From assembly GCF_963860125.1 (NCBI RefSeq), contig NZ_CAWLFA010000006.1:1-64000 (forward strand): a stretch of DNA of 64,000 nucleotides, written 5' to 3'. The notes beneath the pieces are model-generated. The model saw only the letters and a program-made list of their open reading frames with translations. It did no database searches and was not told the origin of the DNA. Shown in pieces: positions 63,783-64,000 of this stretch. This DNA comes from Picosynechococcus sp. PCC 7002 (GTDB taxonomy: Bacteria; Cyanobacteriota; Cyanobacteriia; Cyanobacteriales; MRBY01). The translations under genes were made by a program, and so were the position numbers. Each line of letters starts with the position of its first letter. Position 1 is the stretch's first letter.

Positions 63783-64000
63783 ATGCCGAAAGTATCTAAA
63801 GCCCATCCTTACTCTGACCAAAAAAGTTTCGAGCGCCTACTCATTTTAATAACGGCCTTAATCCGTTTTCCAGGGGTGGGGTGTCCAGATGTTGATGGCA
63901 TGGGTCATCGGGCAGGGCACCATAATGCCTTAGCTGCTGTGCAAGAAAAATGGCAGGCGATCGCCCGCGAATTAAACATTGACTGTAAACCAAATTATCC
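63783..64000 (+). CDS. WYL-type transcriptional regulator, 5' end only
   Basis: The first 72 residues of a gene that runs off the window: MPKVSKAHPYSDQKSFERLL and LILITALIRFPGVGCPDVDG, an N-terminus like that of cyanobacterial WYL-domain regulators. The WYL domain itself would be outside. Such regulators control CRISPR loci in other cyanobacteria. Partial; moderate certainty. Confidence 0.5.
   Translation, partial: MPKVSKAHPYSDQKSFERLLILITALIRFPGVGCPDVDGMGHRAGHHNALAAVQEKWQAIARELNIDCKPNY

Noticed and set aside
1..64000. tRNA, rRNA or a replication initiator gene
   Set aside because: I found no recognisable tRNA arms, rRNA segments or Rep-like protein; the replicon type is inferred from parAB only.

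Overview
This window looks like part of a large cyanobacterial plasmid, or a plasmid-like defence island. The octamer GCGATCGC (HIP1) and its shorter forms are scattered through genes and gaps. XisH/XisI and pentapeptide-repeat proteins are present, and the type III-B CRISPR locus resembles the cyanobacterial kind. A parAB partition operon opens the window and is surrounded by six identical 20-bp palindromes that look like its centromere. I see no rRNA, tRNA, housekeeping or recognisable replication-initiator gene. The gene style fits a unicellular cyanobacterium (Picosynechococcus-like), but I cannot name the species.

Layout. 1-5.5 kb: parA, parB, candidate parS palindromes, an AIPR-type abortive-infection gene, a PIN/RHH toxin-antitoxin pair and a 5'-truncated AAA gene. 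The last two lie between duplicated noncoding blocks. 5.6-11.5 kb: a two-gene AddB/AddA-like nuclease-helicase operon. 11.5-13.2 kb: MazEF and HicAB modules plus decayed toxin remnants. 13.2-16.0 kb: an ISKra4-family transposon with perfect 23-bp ends carrying a transposase, a pRiA4b ORF3-like gene and a serine recombinase. 16.3-31.8 kb: a DUF499 ATPase / DUF1156 adenine methylase / PLD-SNF2 helicase defence module on the + strand. It is interrupted by toxin-antitoxin modules, XisHI, a DUF559 nuclease and many short G/C-run palindromic repeats, some inserted in frame inside the methylase and the helicase. 31.9-39.1 kb: a minus-strand cluster of mostly unrecognised genes (coiled-coil, membrane, pentapeptide, and a RelE-like/SF1 ATPase with an apparent frameshift). 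39.2-51.9 kb: a minus-strand type III-B (Cmr) operon (Cas10, Cmr3, Cmr4, Cmr5, a Cmr6-Cmr1 fusion), then a CARF-HEPN effector, a kinase-WYL protein, a methyltransferase and an AlkB-like dioxygenase. 52.2-54.5 kb: small membrane and hypothetical genes. 54.5-61.3 kb: a CRISPR array of 89 repeats (my count by eye). 61.3-63.0 kb: leader, cas2, cas1 and a small membrane protein. The end holds palindromic repeats and the start of a WYL-type regulator.

How it works together. The array is probably transcribed leftward from a leader next to cas2. Its crRNAs would load the Cmr complex. Cas10 keeps a GGDD cyclase motif, so target binding should make cyclic oligoadenylates that activate the CARF-HEPN RNase. 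No cas6 is present and the repeat ends in GATTGGAAAC on the transcribed strand, like the RNase E-processed III-Bv array of Synechocystis 6803.

The most unusual observations are: a degenerate leader-plus-repeat relic between the Cmr operon and the CARF-HEPN gene; a Cmr4 lacking the usual catalytic aspartate; a spacer that is a perfect terminator-like hairpin; a spacer complementary to the array's own repeat; a duplicated seven-unit block that carries a 72-nt GC-rich spacer; and palindromic repeats inserted in frame into defence genes. Several apparent frameshifts lie in or next to short homopolymers and could be assembly errors.
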